Assembly (NCBI GenBank): GCA_050260515.1
Contig: JBLNCI010000024.1
Coordinates: 1 to 64,000 of the forward strand
Length of the DNA: 64,000 nt
DNA from: DATJIG01 sp050260515
GTDB taxonomy: Bacteria; Pseudomonadota; Alphaproteobacteria; SMXQ01
Direction of reading: 5' to 3'
Under the pieces are notes generated by a model. The model worked only from the letters and a program-made list of their open reading frames with translations. It did not search any database and was not told the origin of the DNA. Shown piece after piece: positions 9,969-17,531 of the stretch. Each line of letters begins with the position of its first letter. The stretch's first letter is position 1. Position numbers and translations under genes: made by a program.

Positions 9969-11765
9969 ATGGATCCGGCCGTCCTCAGCCTGCGCGACGT
10001 TCATCTGACCTTCGGCGGCGCCCCTCTGCTCGAGGGCGCCGAGCTGTCGGTCGCGCCCGGCGACCGGCTGGCGCTGGTCGGCCGCAACGGCTCCGGCAAG
10101 TCGACGCTCCTGAAGATCGCGGCCGGGCTGATCCAGCCCGATTCCGGCGAGCGATTCGTCCAGCCCGGGCTCACCGTGCGCTACCTGCCGCAGGAGCCGG
10201 ATTTCGCCGGCGCGGCGACGACACTCGACTACGCGACGGCGGCACTCGAACGGCCGGAGCACCTCCACCGCGCGCGCTCGATGCTCGACCGCCTCGGCCT
10301 CACCGGCGCCGAGGACACCCGGCGCCTCTCGGGCGGCGAAGGGCGTCGCGCGGCGCTGGCCCGCACCCTTGCGCCGGAGCCCGACATCCTGCTGCTCGAC
10401 GAGCCGACCAACCATCTCGACCTGCCGGCGATCGAATGGCTGGAGCGGGAGCTCGGCGCCATGCGCTCGGCGATCGTTCTGATCAGCCACGACCGCCGTT
10501 TCCTGCAGACGCTGTCGCGGCGCACGCTGTGGCTCGCCAACGGCGCCACGCGGCTGCTCGACCGCGGCTTCGCCGCCTTCGAGACCTGGCGCGACGAGAT
10601 CCTCGAACAGGAGGAAGTCGTCCGCCACAAGCTCGACCGCAAGATCGCGAGCGAGATGGACTGGCTGCACCGCGGCGTCACCGCGCGCCGCAAGCGCAAC
10701 CAGGGGCGGCTCCGCGCGCTCGATACGCTACGCGCCGAGCGGCGCAACGAGCGCCGGCCACAGGGTGCGCTGAGCATGGCCGCGAGCGAAGGCGACACCT
10801 CCGGCAAGCTGGTGATCGAAGCCAAGGGCATTGCGAAGGCGTTCGGCGCGACGCCGGTGATCCGCGATCTCTCGTTGCGCGTGCAGCGCGGCGACTGCCT
10901 CGGCATCGTCGGGCCGAACGGCGCCGGCAAGACGACGCTGCTCAACGTGCTCACCGGCGCGCTGACGCCCGACACCGGGACCGTGCGGCTCGGCGCGTCG
11001 CTGCAGATGGTGACGCTCGACCAGAAGCGCGAATCGCTCGATGCGGCGACGCCGCTCGCCGAGGTGCTGACCGGCGGCCTCGGCGAGACGGTGTCGGTCG
11101 GCGGCCAGTCGCGCCACGTCATCGGCTACATGAAGGACTTCCTGTTCGGCCCCGAGCAGGCGCGGACGCCGGTCGGCGCGCTGTCGGGCGGCGAGCGCGG
11201 ACGGCTGATGCTGGCGCGCGCCTTCGCCAAGCCCTCGAACCTGCTGGTGCTCGACGAGCCGACCAACGACCTCGACATCGAGACCCTCGATCTTCTCCAG
11301 GAGATCCTCGCCGACTACGCCGGGACGGTGCTGCTCGTCAGCCACGACCGCGACTTCCTCGACCGTGTCGTCACCTCGACCCTCGCGGCCGAGGGCGACG
11401 GCACCTGGGTCGAGTACGCCGGCGGCTACAGCGACATGATCGCGCAGCGCGGCGACCGGCCGGATGCCGCGCCCGCGGAGAAGGCGAAGCCGAAGCCCGT
11501 GACGAAGCCCGAGCGGCCGAAGGTCGCCCAGCGGCTCTCGTTCAAGGAGAAGCACGCGCTGGAGACGCTGCCCAAGGAAATCGAGCGGCTCGAAGGCGAC
11601 ATCGCACGGCTTCAGGCGATGCTCGCCGACACCACGCTCTACGCCCGCGATCCCGCCGCATTCGACAAGGCCGCGGGCGCGCTGCGCGAGGCCGAGGCGG
11701 CGCGCGCCACGGCCGAGGACGAGTGGCTCGCCCTCGAAATGAAGCGCGAGGAGCTGGAGAGCTAG
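9969..11765 (+). CDS. uup: ABC-F family ATPase, Uup-like
   Basis: A 598-residue protein with two ABC ATPase domains in one chain and no membrane segments, the hallmark of ABC-F translation or DNA-metabolism factors. The first domain has GRNGSGKST and LSGGEGRRAALA with LLLDEPTNHLD; the second has GPNGAGKTT and LSGGERGRLMLA with LVLDEPTNDLD. The linker between them is short and basic. Residues after about 515 (KPKPVTKPERPK and a Glu/Lys-rich coiled coil) form the C-terminal domain that distinguishes Uup from Ettr-like members. Its stop codon overlaps that of the convergent EF-hand gene by 4 nt. Uup assignment is good; other ABC-F subgroups are possible. Confidence 0.9.
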   Translation: MDPAVLSLRDVHLTFGGAPLLEGAELSVAPGDRLALVGRNGSGKSTLLKIAAGLIQPDSGERFVQPGLTVRYLPQEPDFAGAATTLDYATAALERPEHLHRARSMLDRLGLTGAEDTRRLSGGEGRRAALARTLAPEPDILLLDEPTNHLDLPAIEWLERELGAMRSAIVLISHDRRFLQTLSRRTLWLANGATRLLDRGFAAFETWRDEILEQEEVVRHKLDRKIASEMDWLHRGVTARRKRNQGRLRALDTLRAERRNERRPQGALSMAASEGDTSGKLVIEAKGIAKAFGATPVIRDLSLRVQRGDCLGIVGPNGAGKTTLLNVLTGALTPDTGTVRLGASLQMVTLDQKRESLDAATPLAEVLTGGLGETVSVGGQSRHVIGYMKDFLFGPEQARTPVGALSGGERGRLMLARAFAKPSNLLVLDEPTNDLDIETLDLLQEILADYAGTVLLVSHDRDFLDRVVTSTLAAEGDGTWVEYAGGYSDMIAQRGDRPDAAPAEKAKPKPVTKPERPKVAQRLSFKEKHALETLPKEIERLEGDIARLQAMLADTTLYARDPAAFDKAAGALREAEAARATAEDEWLALEMKREELES

Positions 11766-12346
11766 CGCGCGGGCTGCTGCGCCGACTGCGTTCCGGCGCG
11801 GAACAGCCCGTCCGTGAGCGCGGGCGGCAGCCCGAGCCGCCGGGCGACGCCCGCGCGGTCGACCGCCGCCGGATCCGCCAGCACCTGGCCGAGCGGGCGA
11901 TTGTCCATCTTCACGTCGGCGAGCAGCTCCTGCTGCGACACCTTGCCATCGTGGTTGGTGTCGAAGCCCGCGTGGAGCCGTTCCATCCCCATGCCGTCGG
12001 CGAGCATGAGGCCGAGCGCGAACGACGCGCGGGTGCGCGCCGGCAGCAGCGCCTTGTTGACCTCGAACCACGAGCCGAGCTGGGTCCTGAGCTTCTGCAG
12101 GTCGTCGACGGTGAGGCCGTCGCGCGGCTTGGCCGCCGCGTACCTCCAGCCGAGGTCGACACACTCCTTGGCCGGCCGGGTCTGGCACGGCACCGCCGAT
12201 TCGTCGATGAAGGTCTGGAGCACCCGCGCCTCGGCGAGCTGCTGCGCGCTCGGCGCCGGCTCATTGCTCGGCGGCACGACGGTCGGCGCCGACTGGGCAA
12301 GTGCCACCGTCGGCAGGAACAGGAGAGCGATCAGGAGCGTGCGCAT
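11762..12346 (-). CDS. Secreted EF-hand calcium-binding protein
   Basis: A 194-residue protein with a cleavable signal peptide (RTLLIALLFLPTVALAQS). One canonical EF-hand loop is visible as DTNHDGKVSQQE, with acidic or amide residues at loop positions 1, 3, 5 and 12, so it probably binds calcium in the periplasm. Two cysteines in CQTRPAKEC could form a disulfide. The remainder is helical and has no recognised domain. It stands alone on the minus strand, upstream neighbour being a 64-residue hypothetical gene. Function beyond calcium binding is unknown. Confidence 0.75.
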   Translation of the reverse strand: MRTLLIALLFLPTVALAQSAPTVVPPSNEPAPSAQQLAEARVLQTFIDESAVPCQTRPAKECVDLGWRYAAAKPRDGLTVDDLQKLRTQLGSWFEVNKALLPARTRASFALGLMLADGMGMERLHAGFDTNHDGKVSQQELLADVKMDNRPLGQVLADPAAVDRAGVARRLGLPPALTDGLFRAGTQSAQQPAR

Positions 12347-12424
12347 GCGCCCAGTGTAGCCGGGCGATTACGACCGAAGTGCGGCAACCGGGAGGCGCGG
12401 TGCGCCGTCCCGGCGCCGCGCCGC

Positions 12425-12619
12425 TCAGCGATTCTGCTGATATCCCTGGTTGTGGGTGTTCTGGGCGATGTTGCCCTGGCGGCCCTGCTCGCGAAGGTTG
12501 CGCTGGCGCTCGTCGGCCTTCGGGCCGGGCTGGGCCGAGTTGCCGGAAGCCGGAGGCTGCTGCGCGGCGGGCTCGTACTTGCTGCGGTTCTCGGGCGGGA
12601 TCGGACGTTCGTCGGCCAT
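12425..12619 (-). CDS. Small hydrophilic protein of unknown function
   Basis: A 64-residue, proline/glutamine/asparagine-rich, strongly hydrophilic and probably disordered protein ending in QGNIAQNTHNQGYQQNR. It has no signal peptide or membrane segment. A ggag lies 14 bases upstream of the start codon, slightly far but usable. Similar short, disordered proteins are common as hypothetical genes in alphaproteobacteria. The composition differs clearly from that of random GC-rich shadow frames, which argues that it is real. Confidence 0.6.
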   Translation of the reverse strand: MADERPIPPENRSKYEPAAQQPPASGNSAQPGPKADERQRNLREQGRQGNIAQNTHNQGYQQNR

Positions 12620-12691
12620 GGCAACAACAACTCCAAGAAGGGATCTAAGGCACTCAACCCGCGCCGCTGAGCCCGGTTCCCTTCCCGGCGA

Positions 12692-13834
12692 CTACTGCTT
12701 GGCCCGGCCCCACTGCGCGTTCCAGATCGCGTACAGCGGCTCGGTCGCCTCCTCGAGCAGCGCCGGCGAGCGGACCGCGAGCTTCTTGCCCCGGACGTTC
12801 TCGGCATACGGCACGAACGCGTCGTTCTGGAGCTCGCCGTGGACCGGAGCGCTGCGGTCGGCGACGTACTGCGCGATCTGGCCTTCCTTGCTCAGCGTCC
12901 AGTTGACGAACAGCTTCGCCGCGTTCGGGCTCGGCGTGCCGTGCATGATCGCCATCAGGTTGATCGACATCGGCACCGGCTCGGGGCAGTGCAAGCTCAC
13001 GGGCGCGCCACGGCCGGCATCGCGCTGGGTGCGGTAGCCCGAGCCCGGCAGCGCGGCCGACAGCTCGCCCGCCGCGGTGAGCGAGATCATCGCGTTGACG
13101 CCCTCCTGGCGGAGTTGCGGCTTCAGTTTCGTGAACAGCTTCTCGACGTAGGCCTTGGTCCAGTCCTCGCCGTAGACGCCGAACAACTGGGCGAGCCAGA
13201 GCTGCGGGCGGTTGCCGAGGCCGAGATGGCCGTCGCCCCAGACCGGGATCGTCAGCAGGTCCTCCCAGGTACGCGGCAACTGGTCGGGCTTGATCGCGTT
13301 CGTGTTGTAGGTGATGCACCAGTGGGTCATCTGGTGCCCGACCCAGAAGCCGTCGTCGTCGCGCATCACGTCGGAGGCGACCCGGGTCACGTTCGGAACG
13401 TCCCCGAGGCTCTCGAGCGCGCCCGACTCCTTGAACTGGGTGACGCTGCCGCCGAATCCCGTGAGCACGTCGGTGATGACGCGCCCCGACTGGAATGCAA
13501 CGAGGATGTTAAGCGCCCGGTTGCCGTAGGTCGCCCGCGTGTAGTCGAACGTGACGAACGGATAGCGCTCGCGGAACGGCCGCGTCGATTCGGTGAACTC
13601 CTTGGGGTCGCGCGAGCCGAACACGCGGACCTTGCGTTCCTTGCGGGCGCCGTCGAGCCAGGACTGCGGCACCTTCAATTCATCGTCGATGCCCGCCAGG
13701 ATCGACGGCGCGACGTGAATCGCCTGAAGCTGCTCCTGCGTGGCCTTGGGCAGCTCGGCGGCGCTCGCCGCACCGGCGGCGATGATGGCCGCGGCGATCG
13801 ATGCGCACAGCGAGCGACGCGAGGTCGGTGTCAT
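12692..13834 (-). CDS. ABC transporter periplasmic solute-binding protein (orphan)
   Basis: A 380-residue extracellular solute-binding protein of the family-1/iron(III)-type fold. It starts with a signal peptide (RRSLCASIAAAIIAAGAASA) and continues with the two-lobed pattern, including YPFVTFDYTRATYGNRALN, MTHWCITYNTNAIKPDQLP and SPNAAKLFVNWTLSKEGQ near the end. The frame is open far upstream, through the M24 gene, but the signal peptide and the 23-nt spacing after that gene fix the start at 13834. It is last in a five-gene operon and no permease or ATPase gene lies nearby, so it either borrows a transporter or acts as a sensor. The ligand is unknown. Confidence 0.85.
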   Translation of the reverse strand: MTPTSRRSLCASIAAAIIAAGAASAAELPKATQEQLQAIHVAPSILAGIDDELKVPQSWLDGARKERKVRVFGSRDPKEFTESTRPFRERYPFVTFDYTRATYGNRALNILVAFQSGRVITDVLTGFGGSVTQFKESGALESLGDVPNVTRVASDVMRDDDGFWVGHQMTHWCITYNTNAIKPDQLPRTWEDLLTIPVWGDGHLGLGNRPQLWLAQLFGVYGEDWTKAYVEKLFTKLKPQLRQEGVNAMISLTAAGELSAALPGSGYRTQRDAGRGAPVSLHCPEPVPMSINLMAIMHGTPSPNAAKLFVNWTLSKEGQIAQYVADRSAPVHGELQNDAFVPYAENVRGKKLAVRSPALLEEATEPLYAIWNAQWGRAKQ

Positions 13835-13857
13835 CGGTGTGCCCTCGCCTGCTCTGC

Positions 13858-15090
13858 TCAGGCGCCGGAGACGGCGAGATCGTGCGGGCGTGTGCCCAGC
13901 CGCCGACCGCCCTTCGGCGTGATGACGATGGTGTCGCCCCAGCAGCACTCGGAGGAGCCGTCGGCGGTCTTCACGTACGGCTTGAAGATGAACGCCATGT
14001 TCTCCTTCAACGCCACCGCGAGCTGCTCCGGCCGCCGCTGACTCGGCGTGATCAGCGGGCCGTCGTCGCCCTGGCCGCGGCCGTGCATGTTGAGGAGCGC
14101 GGTCGCCCCCGCCGCTGGCCCGTGGTTGGGCGCGAGCTTGGTGCAGAACTCCTCGGTCAGCCGCGCGAGCTCGCCGACCGTGACGCCGGGCTTCAGCCGC
14201 TCCATCAGCGCGTTGTAGATGTCGCGCTGCAGCTTGATCAGCTCCTTGTGGACCGGGTCGGCGACCTCGACGAACAGCGGCTGCATGCCCTGGGCGCGGT
14301 AGCCGATCCACGACGCCTCGATCTCGTTGATGATGAGGTCGCCGCGCTCGAGCTTGCGGAACGTCGGCCGCGTCAGCGTGTAGGTGATGTTCTTGCCCGA
14401 TCCCCAGTTGCAGTGGACGGGAAGCTCCGAGCCGTTCTGCACCAGGGTCGACATCACCGTCGCCCATACGTCCCAGTCGCGCACCCCGGCGCGCGCCACC
14501 TGGATCTCCGAGCGGATCGCCTTCTCGATGATCTCCTGCGACTTGGTGAGGACGTCGATCTCCTCCTGGCTCTTCTGGTAGCGGGCCTCGGCGAGCACGT
14601 CGGTCGCGTCGACCAGATCGGCATTCGGGAACGTATCGCGGATGAGCTGATAGAAGCCGAGCAGGATCGTTCCCATCGGCGTGCGCGTCCCGGCGCCGAG
14701 TCCGGTGATGCCGATGCGGCCTCGCTCGACGCCGAGTTCCTTCAGCCGATCGACGGCGGCCTGCCCCATGTTGCGGCGGCTGTTGCGGACGTCCTTGGTC
14801 CAGTTCTGGGCGCCGCTGAGCCAGTTCGAGCTCGCGCGGTTGGCGAGCGCCGTCGGCTCGCCGTCCGCGGGAAACACCGCCGAGATGTCGGCGTCGCCGC
14901 CGCCGCCCACGTGCGTGAGCCAGCGGACGTTGGCCTGGAAGTCGGTCGAATGCCCGGTGTTGTTGGGGACGACGATGACGTCGAGGTTCTTCTCCCGCAT
15001 CAGCTTGCGGACCAACGCCCACCGGCGGTCCCGCTCGGCGAGCGAGAACATCGGGTAGAGCTGACCTTCCGCGAGGGTTACATGCGTCAC
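13858..15090 (-). CDS. M24-fold protein, creatinase/prolidase-like, metal ligands apparently lost
   Basis: A 410-residue protein with an N-terminal creatinase-type domain (about 1-160) and a C-terminal pita-bread M24 domain. At places where metallopeptidases of this family have their ligands it reads INEIEASWIGYRAQ (normally two Asp), NMHGRGQG (His kept), AFIFKPY (normally Glu) and CCWGDTIVI (normally Glu). It may therefore be a metal-free enzyme such as creatinase, which cleaves C-N bonds, rather than an Xaa-Pro peptidase. I chose the GTG at 15090, preceded by aggtgacg; the open frame upstream overlaps the VOC gene and is not coding. It is fourth in the accessory operon. Substrate unknown. 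Confidence 0.8.
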   Translation of the reverse strand: MTHVTLAEGQLYPMFSLAERDRRWALVRKLMREKNLDVIVVPNNTGHSTDFQANVRWLTHVGGGGDADISAVFPADGEPTALANRASSNWLSGAQNWTKDVRNSRRNMGQAAVDRLKELGVERGRIGITGLGAGTRTPMGTILLGFYQLIRDTFPNADLVDATDVLAEARYQKSQEEIDVLTKSQEIIEKAIRSEIQVARAGVRDWDVWATVMSTLVQNGSELPVHCNWGSGKNITYTLTRPTFRKLERGDLIINEIEASWIGYRAQGMQPLFVEVADPVHKELIKLQRDIYNALMERLKPGVTVGELARLTEEFCTKLAPNHGPAAGATALLNMHGRGQGDDGPLITPSQRRPEQLAVALKENMAFIFKPYVKTADGSSECCWGDTIVITPKGGRRLGTRPHDLAVSGA

Positions 15091-15121
15091 GCCGTCACCT
15101 GTTTGTCTTGTCGTTGAAACG

Positions 15122-16054
15122 TCAGCAGCAGAATTCGAGGAAGTTGCCGCCCGGATCCTTGGCATAGACCGAGATCCGCCGCGGCGACGACGCCGGGTGC
15201 GCCACCGGGCCGACCGTCGGCCCCCAGTCGGCGAGGCGTTCCGCGAGCCGCTCGATGTCCTCGCGCGCCACGGTGAACGCGAGGCGCGGGACGCCGACGA
15301 CCTGCTCCTCGGGCGGCTCCTGGATGTGCTCGGTCGCGAGATAGACGCCGAGGATTCCGTCGCCCGTCTTGACGAACAATTGCACGTTCGGGCGCGGCAC
15401 GGGATCGCGGCCGTGCATCGCGGTGTAGCGCTTGTCCCAGCGCCGCGTGCCCGGCGCCATGTCTTCCTTGCCCTCGCCCCACAGCCGGGCACGGGCATAG
15501 TCGGCGGTGCGCCACCCAACGACGTGATCGCGCGCGAGGCCGAGATGGCTGAGATAGAACTTCTCCTCCCACTCGACGTCGATCGCCTGCACCGCCGCAT
15601 GATCGATGCCGATCACCGGCGCCGACGACGTATCGGCACCGAGGACGAGTTGCAGTCGATTTCCGAACGGATCGCAGAAGTAGACGTTGTCGGCGTCCTC
15701 CGCCGGACGGTCTTCCTTGTAACGATGCACCGCGATGCCGCGCTCCTGCACGCGTTGCAGGATCCGCTCGCGCCCCGCGGCCGACACGCGAAAGGCATAG
15801 TGGATGCCCGTTGTCGCGAGCTCCGGCCGCGCCGGGCCGTCGCACAGCGCCACCAACTGCCGCGCGCCCGCGCTCGCCACGCCATGGCGGCCGCAGTCCG
15901 GCAGCAGATCGGTGCCGATCCAGCGGAGCCCGAGCACGTCGGTGTAGAACGCCTTCGCCTCGGCGATGTCCTGCACCGCGAGCGCGAAATGGCTGTAGCC
16001 GGCGACGCGGACAGCCTCCGCGCCGCGGGCCATCAGGGCGACATCACTCGACAT
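15122..16054 (-). CDS. Two-domain VOC family protein (extradiol dioxygenase-like)
   Basis: A 310-residue protein made of two vicinal-oxygen-chelate halves. The first has GYSHFALAVQDIAEAKAFY (metal His), GIHYAFRV (His) and CDPFGNRLQLVL, where the usual Glu ligand is Gln. The second has IGIDHAAVQAIDVEW and AKDPGGNFLEF. Duplicated VOC modules of this size occur in extradiol ring-cleavage and hydroxyphenylpyruvate dioxygenases. The start at 16054 overlaps the end of the upstream VOC gene by 11 nt, with a weak aggcgg site; a later in-frame Met (MARGAEAV) is possible. Third gene of the operon. Whether it is a dioxygenase, isomerase or binding protein cannot be settled from sequence. Confidence 0.82.
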   Translation of the reverse strand: MSSDVALMARGAEAVRVAGYSHFALAVQDIAEAKAFYTDVLGLRWIGTDLLPDCGRHGVASAGARQLVALCDGPARPELATTGIHYAFRVSAAGRERILQRVQERGIAVHRYKEDRPAEDADNVYFCDPFGNRLQLVLGADTSSAPVIGIDHAAVQAIDVEWEEKFYLSHLGLARDHVVGWRTADYARARLWGEGKEDMAPGTRRWDKRYTAMHGRDPVPRPNVQLFVKTGDGILGVYLATEHIQEPPEEQVVGVPRLAFTVAREDIERLAERLADWGPTVGPVAHPASSPRRISVYAKDPGGNFLEFCC

Positions 16055-16511
16055 TGACGAACCGCCGCCTGCGCGCATTCGGATCCTCGTCGCGCCGCCA
16101 CAGCACCTCGAGGAAATTGCCGCTGGGGTCCTTGAAGTAGATCGACTCGCCGAACGGCCCCTTCTCGGGGTGGACGACCGGCCCCTCGAACGGGATGCCA
16201 CGCTCGCGCAGCGCCGTCAGCACGTCGCCGAACCGCGCCTTCGACACCGCGAAGCCGTGGCGGAAGCCGTGCGCGCCGCGCAACTGGCTGTCCGGCGGCA
16301 TCGGCATGAAGTTCGGGGCCAGCGTCAGCGCGAACATGTAGTCCTCGAGCACGATGGACTGGAAGATCGCGACGCCCGAGCGTGCGTCCTCGATCTGGAA
16401 ATTGGAGCGCGAGTAGGTCGTGGCCCCGAAGATGCCGCAGTAGAAGTCGAGCGCCTGCTCGAGGTCGTGGACGCAGATCGCCGTGTGGTTGATGCTCTCG
16501 GTCTGCGCCAT
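16044..16511 (-). CDS. Single-domain VOC (glyoxalase/dioxygenase) family protein
   Basis: A 155-residue VOC protein with all three expected metal-ligand positions: INHTAICVHDLEQALDFY (His), GFRHGFAVS (His) and YFKDPSGNFLEVLW (Glu). This is consistent with an Fe(II)- or Mn-dependent lyase, isomerase or dioxygenase that works as a dimer. It starts 2 nt after the VOC-Rieske gene and overlaps the next VOC gene by 11 nt, so the three are co-translated. With its neighbours it suggests successive oxidation steps on one substrate, which I cannot identify. Confidence 0.85.
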   Translation of the reverse strand: MAQTESINHTAICVHDLEQALDFYCGIFGATTYSRSNFQIEDARSGVAIFQSIVLEDYMFALTLAPNFMPMPPDSQLRGAHGFRHGFAVSKARFGDVLTALRERGIPFEGPVVHPEKGPFGESIYFKDPSGNFLEVLWRRDEDPNARRRRFVNVE

Positions 16512-16513
16512 CG

Positions 16514-17311
16514 CTATGCCTCCGCCGACGCGCCGCACGCCGACGCGCACGGCGCGAGCTGCGAGGGGTCGAAGCCGCGGCGGGCGATCAGCTCGTTGGT
16601 GTCGACGCTGACCGTGCCGTCGGCGGCGACGGTGACCGGGTGCAGGCGCAGCGCCGGATATCCGGCCCGGTGGCTCGTCGATTCGCCCTTTCGGTTGAAC
16701 GTCGCCTTGTGGAACGGGCAATAGAACGACCAGTGCTCGGGCCGCCAGCGCAGCACGCCGTTCATGTGCGTGCACCAGTGCGACAGCGCGAGGAAGCCGC
16801 CGGCGTGGCGCACGAGGAAGAACTGCGCGTCCTTGAAGTGCGTGACGGATCCGACGGCGAAATCGTCGGCCTTGCCGCACACGACCTTGCCGAGGTCGGC
16901 CTTCATCACCACCGACGCCTCGGGGCCGACCGCCTGCACCTGATACCGGTGCCCGTCGGGGTCGAAGACGTCGAAGCTGTACTGGCCGTTGGCGCGGAAG
17001 GCAGCGCGGGTGTCGTCGACCTCGAAACCCGCGGCGCGGCGCCGCTCGCGCGCGGCAAGATGCTGAGCGGCGGTGAGCTGGAAGGCGTGATGGATGCTGC
17101 TGCTGTTCGGACGGAACGGCTGGACCTTGTCGACCTGAACCAGCAGGACGAGGTGACCGTTGTTGGTCCGCAGCAGCGAGTTCGGGCCCTCCTCGGCGAC
17201 GAGATCGCGGCCGACGACGTCGAGACCGAACACGTCGCGATAGAACGCCTCGGAGCGATCGAGATCCGTGACCTGTACGAGCAGATGGCTCAGGCCGTCG
17301 ACCAGCGCCAT
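16514..17311 (-). CDS. VOC domain fused to a Rieske [2Fe-2S] domain
   Basis: A 265-residue fusion. Residues 1-130 form a VOC module (LSHLLVQVTDLDRSEAFY, SIHHAFQL, FDPDGHRYQVQ). Residues 134-235 form a Rieske domain with the cluster ligands in WCTH and FYCPFH, separated by a usual spacing. Rieske proteins normally pass electrons to an oxygenase; here the electron donor and a non-heme-iron-type domain share one chain. It is first in the five-gene operon, with aggga at the ribosome site 7-12 bases before the ATG at 17311. The 220-nt spacer to the divergent bicupin gene contains a palindrome. The fusion is clear; the reaction is unknown. Confidence 0.87.
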   Translation of the reverse strand: MALVDGLSHLLVQVTDLDRSEAFYRDVFGLDVVGRDLVAEEGPNSLLRTNNGHLVLLVQVDKVQPFRPNSSSIHHAFQLTAAQHLAARERRRAAGFEVDDTRAAFRANGQYSFDVFDPDGHRYQVQAVGPEASVVMKADLGKVVCGKADDFAVGSVTHFKDAQFFLVRHAGGFLALSHWCTHMNGVLRWRPEHWSFYCPFHKATFNRKGESTSHRAGYPALRLHPVTVAADGTVSVDTNELIARRGFDPSQLAPCASACGASAEA

Positions 17312-17481
17312 GAATGTCTCCCTGAAGAAGCGTTGATCGGCCGCGTTCGGCCGAGCCGCCCCGTATTTGTCTTGTTGGCGAAAGTATAGGTGGGCCGCTC
17401 GGCGAGCGGCTAGGGTCTATTTTCGCAAAACTCTGTTGTCGGCGCGCCGGCAATGGCGCCGGGACTGCGAATTAGCAAACG

Positions 17482-17496
17482 TATCGGCATCCGATA
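17482..17496. promoter_or_regulatory. Candidate operator in the divergent spacer
   Basis: Bases tatcgg (17482-17487) and ccgata (17491-17496) form a perfect inverted repeat with a 3-nt centre, 36 bases before the bicupin start. Short palindromes at this place are typical of GntR-, TetR- or IclR-type repressor sites. No regulator gene lies next to it, so this is a candidate only. Confidence 0.4.
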
Positions 17497-17531
17497 TAGT
17501 CGCTGCCGAAAAACGAAATCAGGGAGCGACC

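Noticed and set aside
13619..13639. Promoter or operator inside the binding-protein gene
   Set aside because: Nothing beyond chance hexamers in coding sequence.
12692..15022. A single 776-codon protein joining the binding protein and upstream region
   Set aside because: The upstream part is out of frame with the M24 gene and has no motifs; the signal peptide at 13834 marks the real start.
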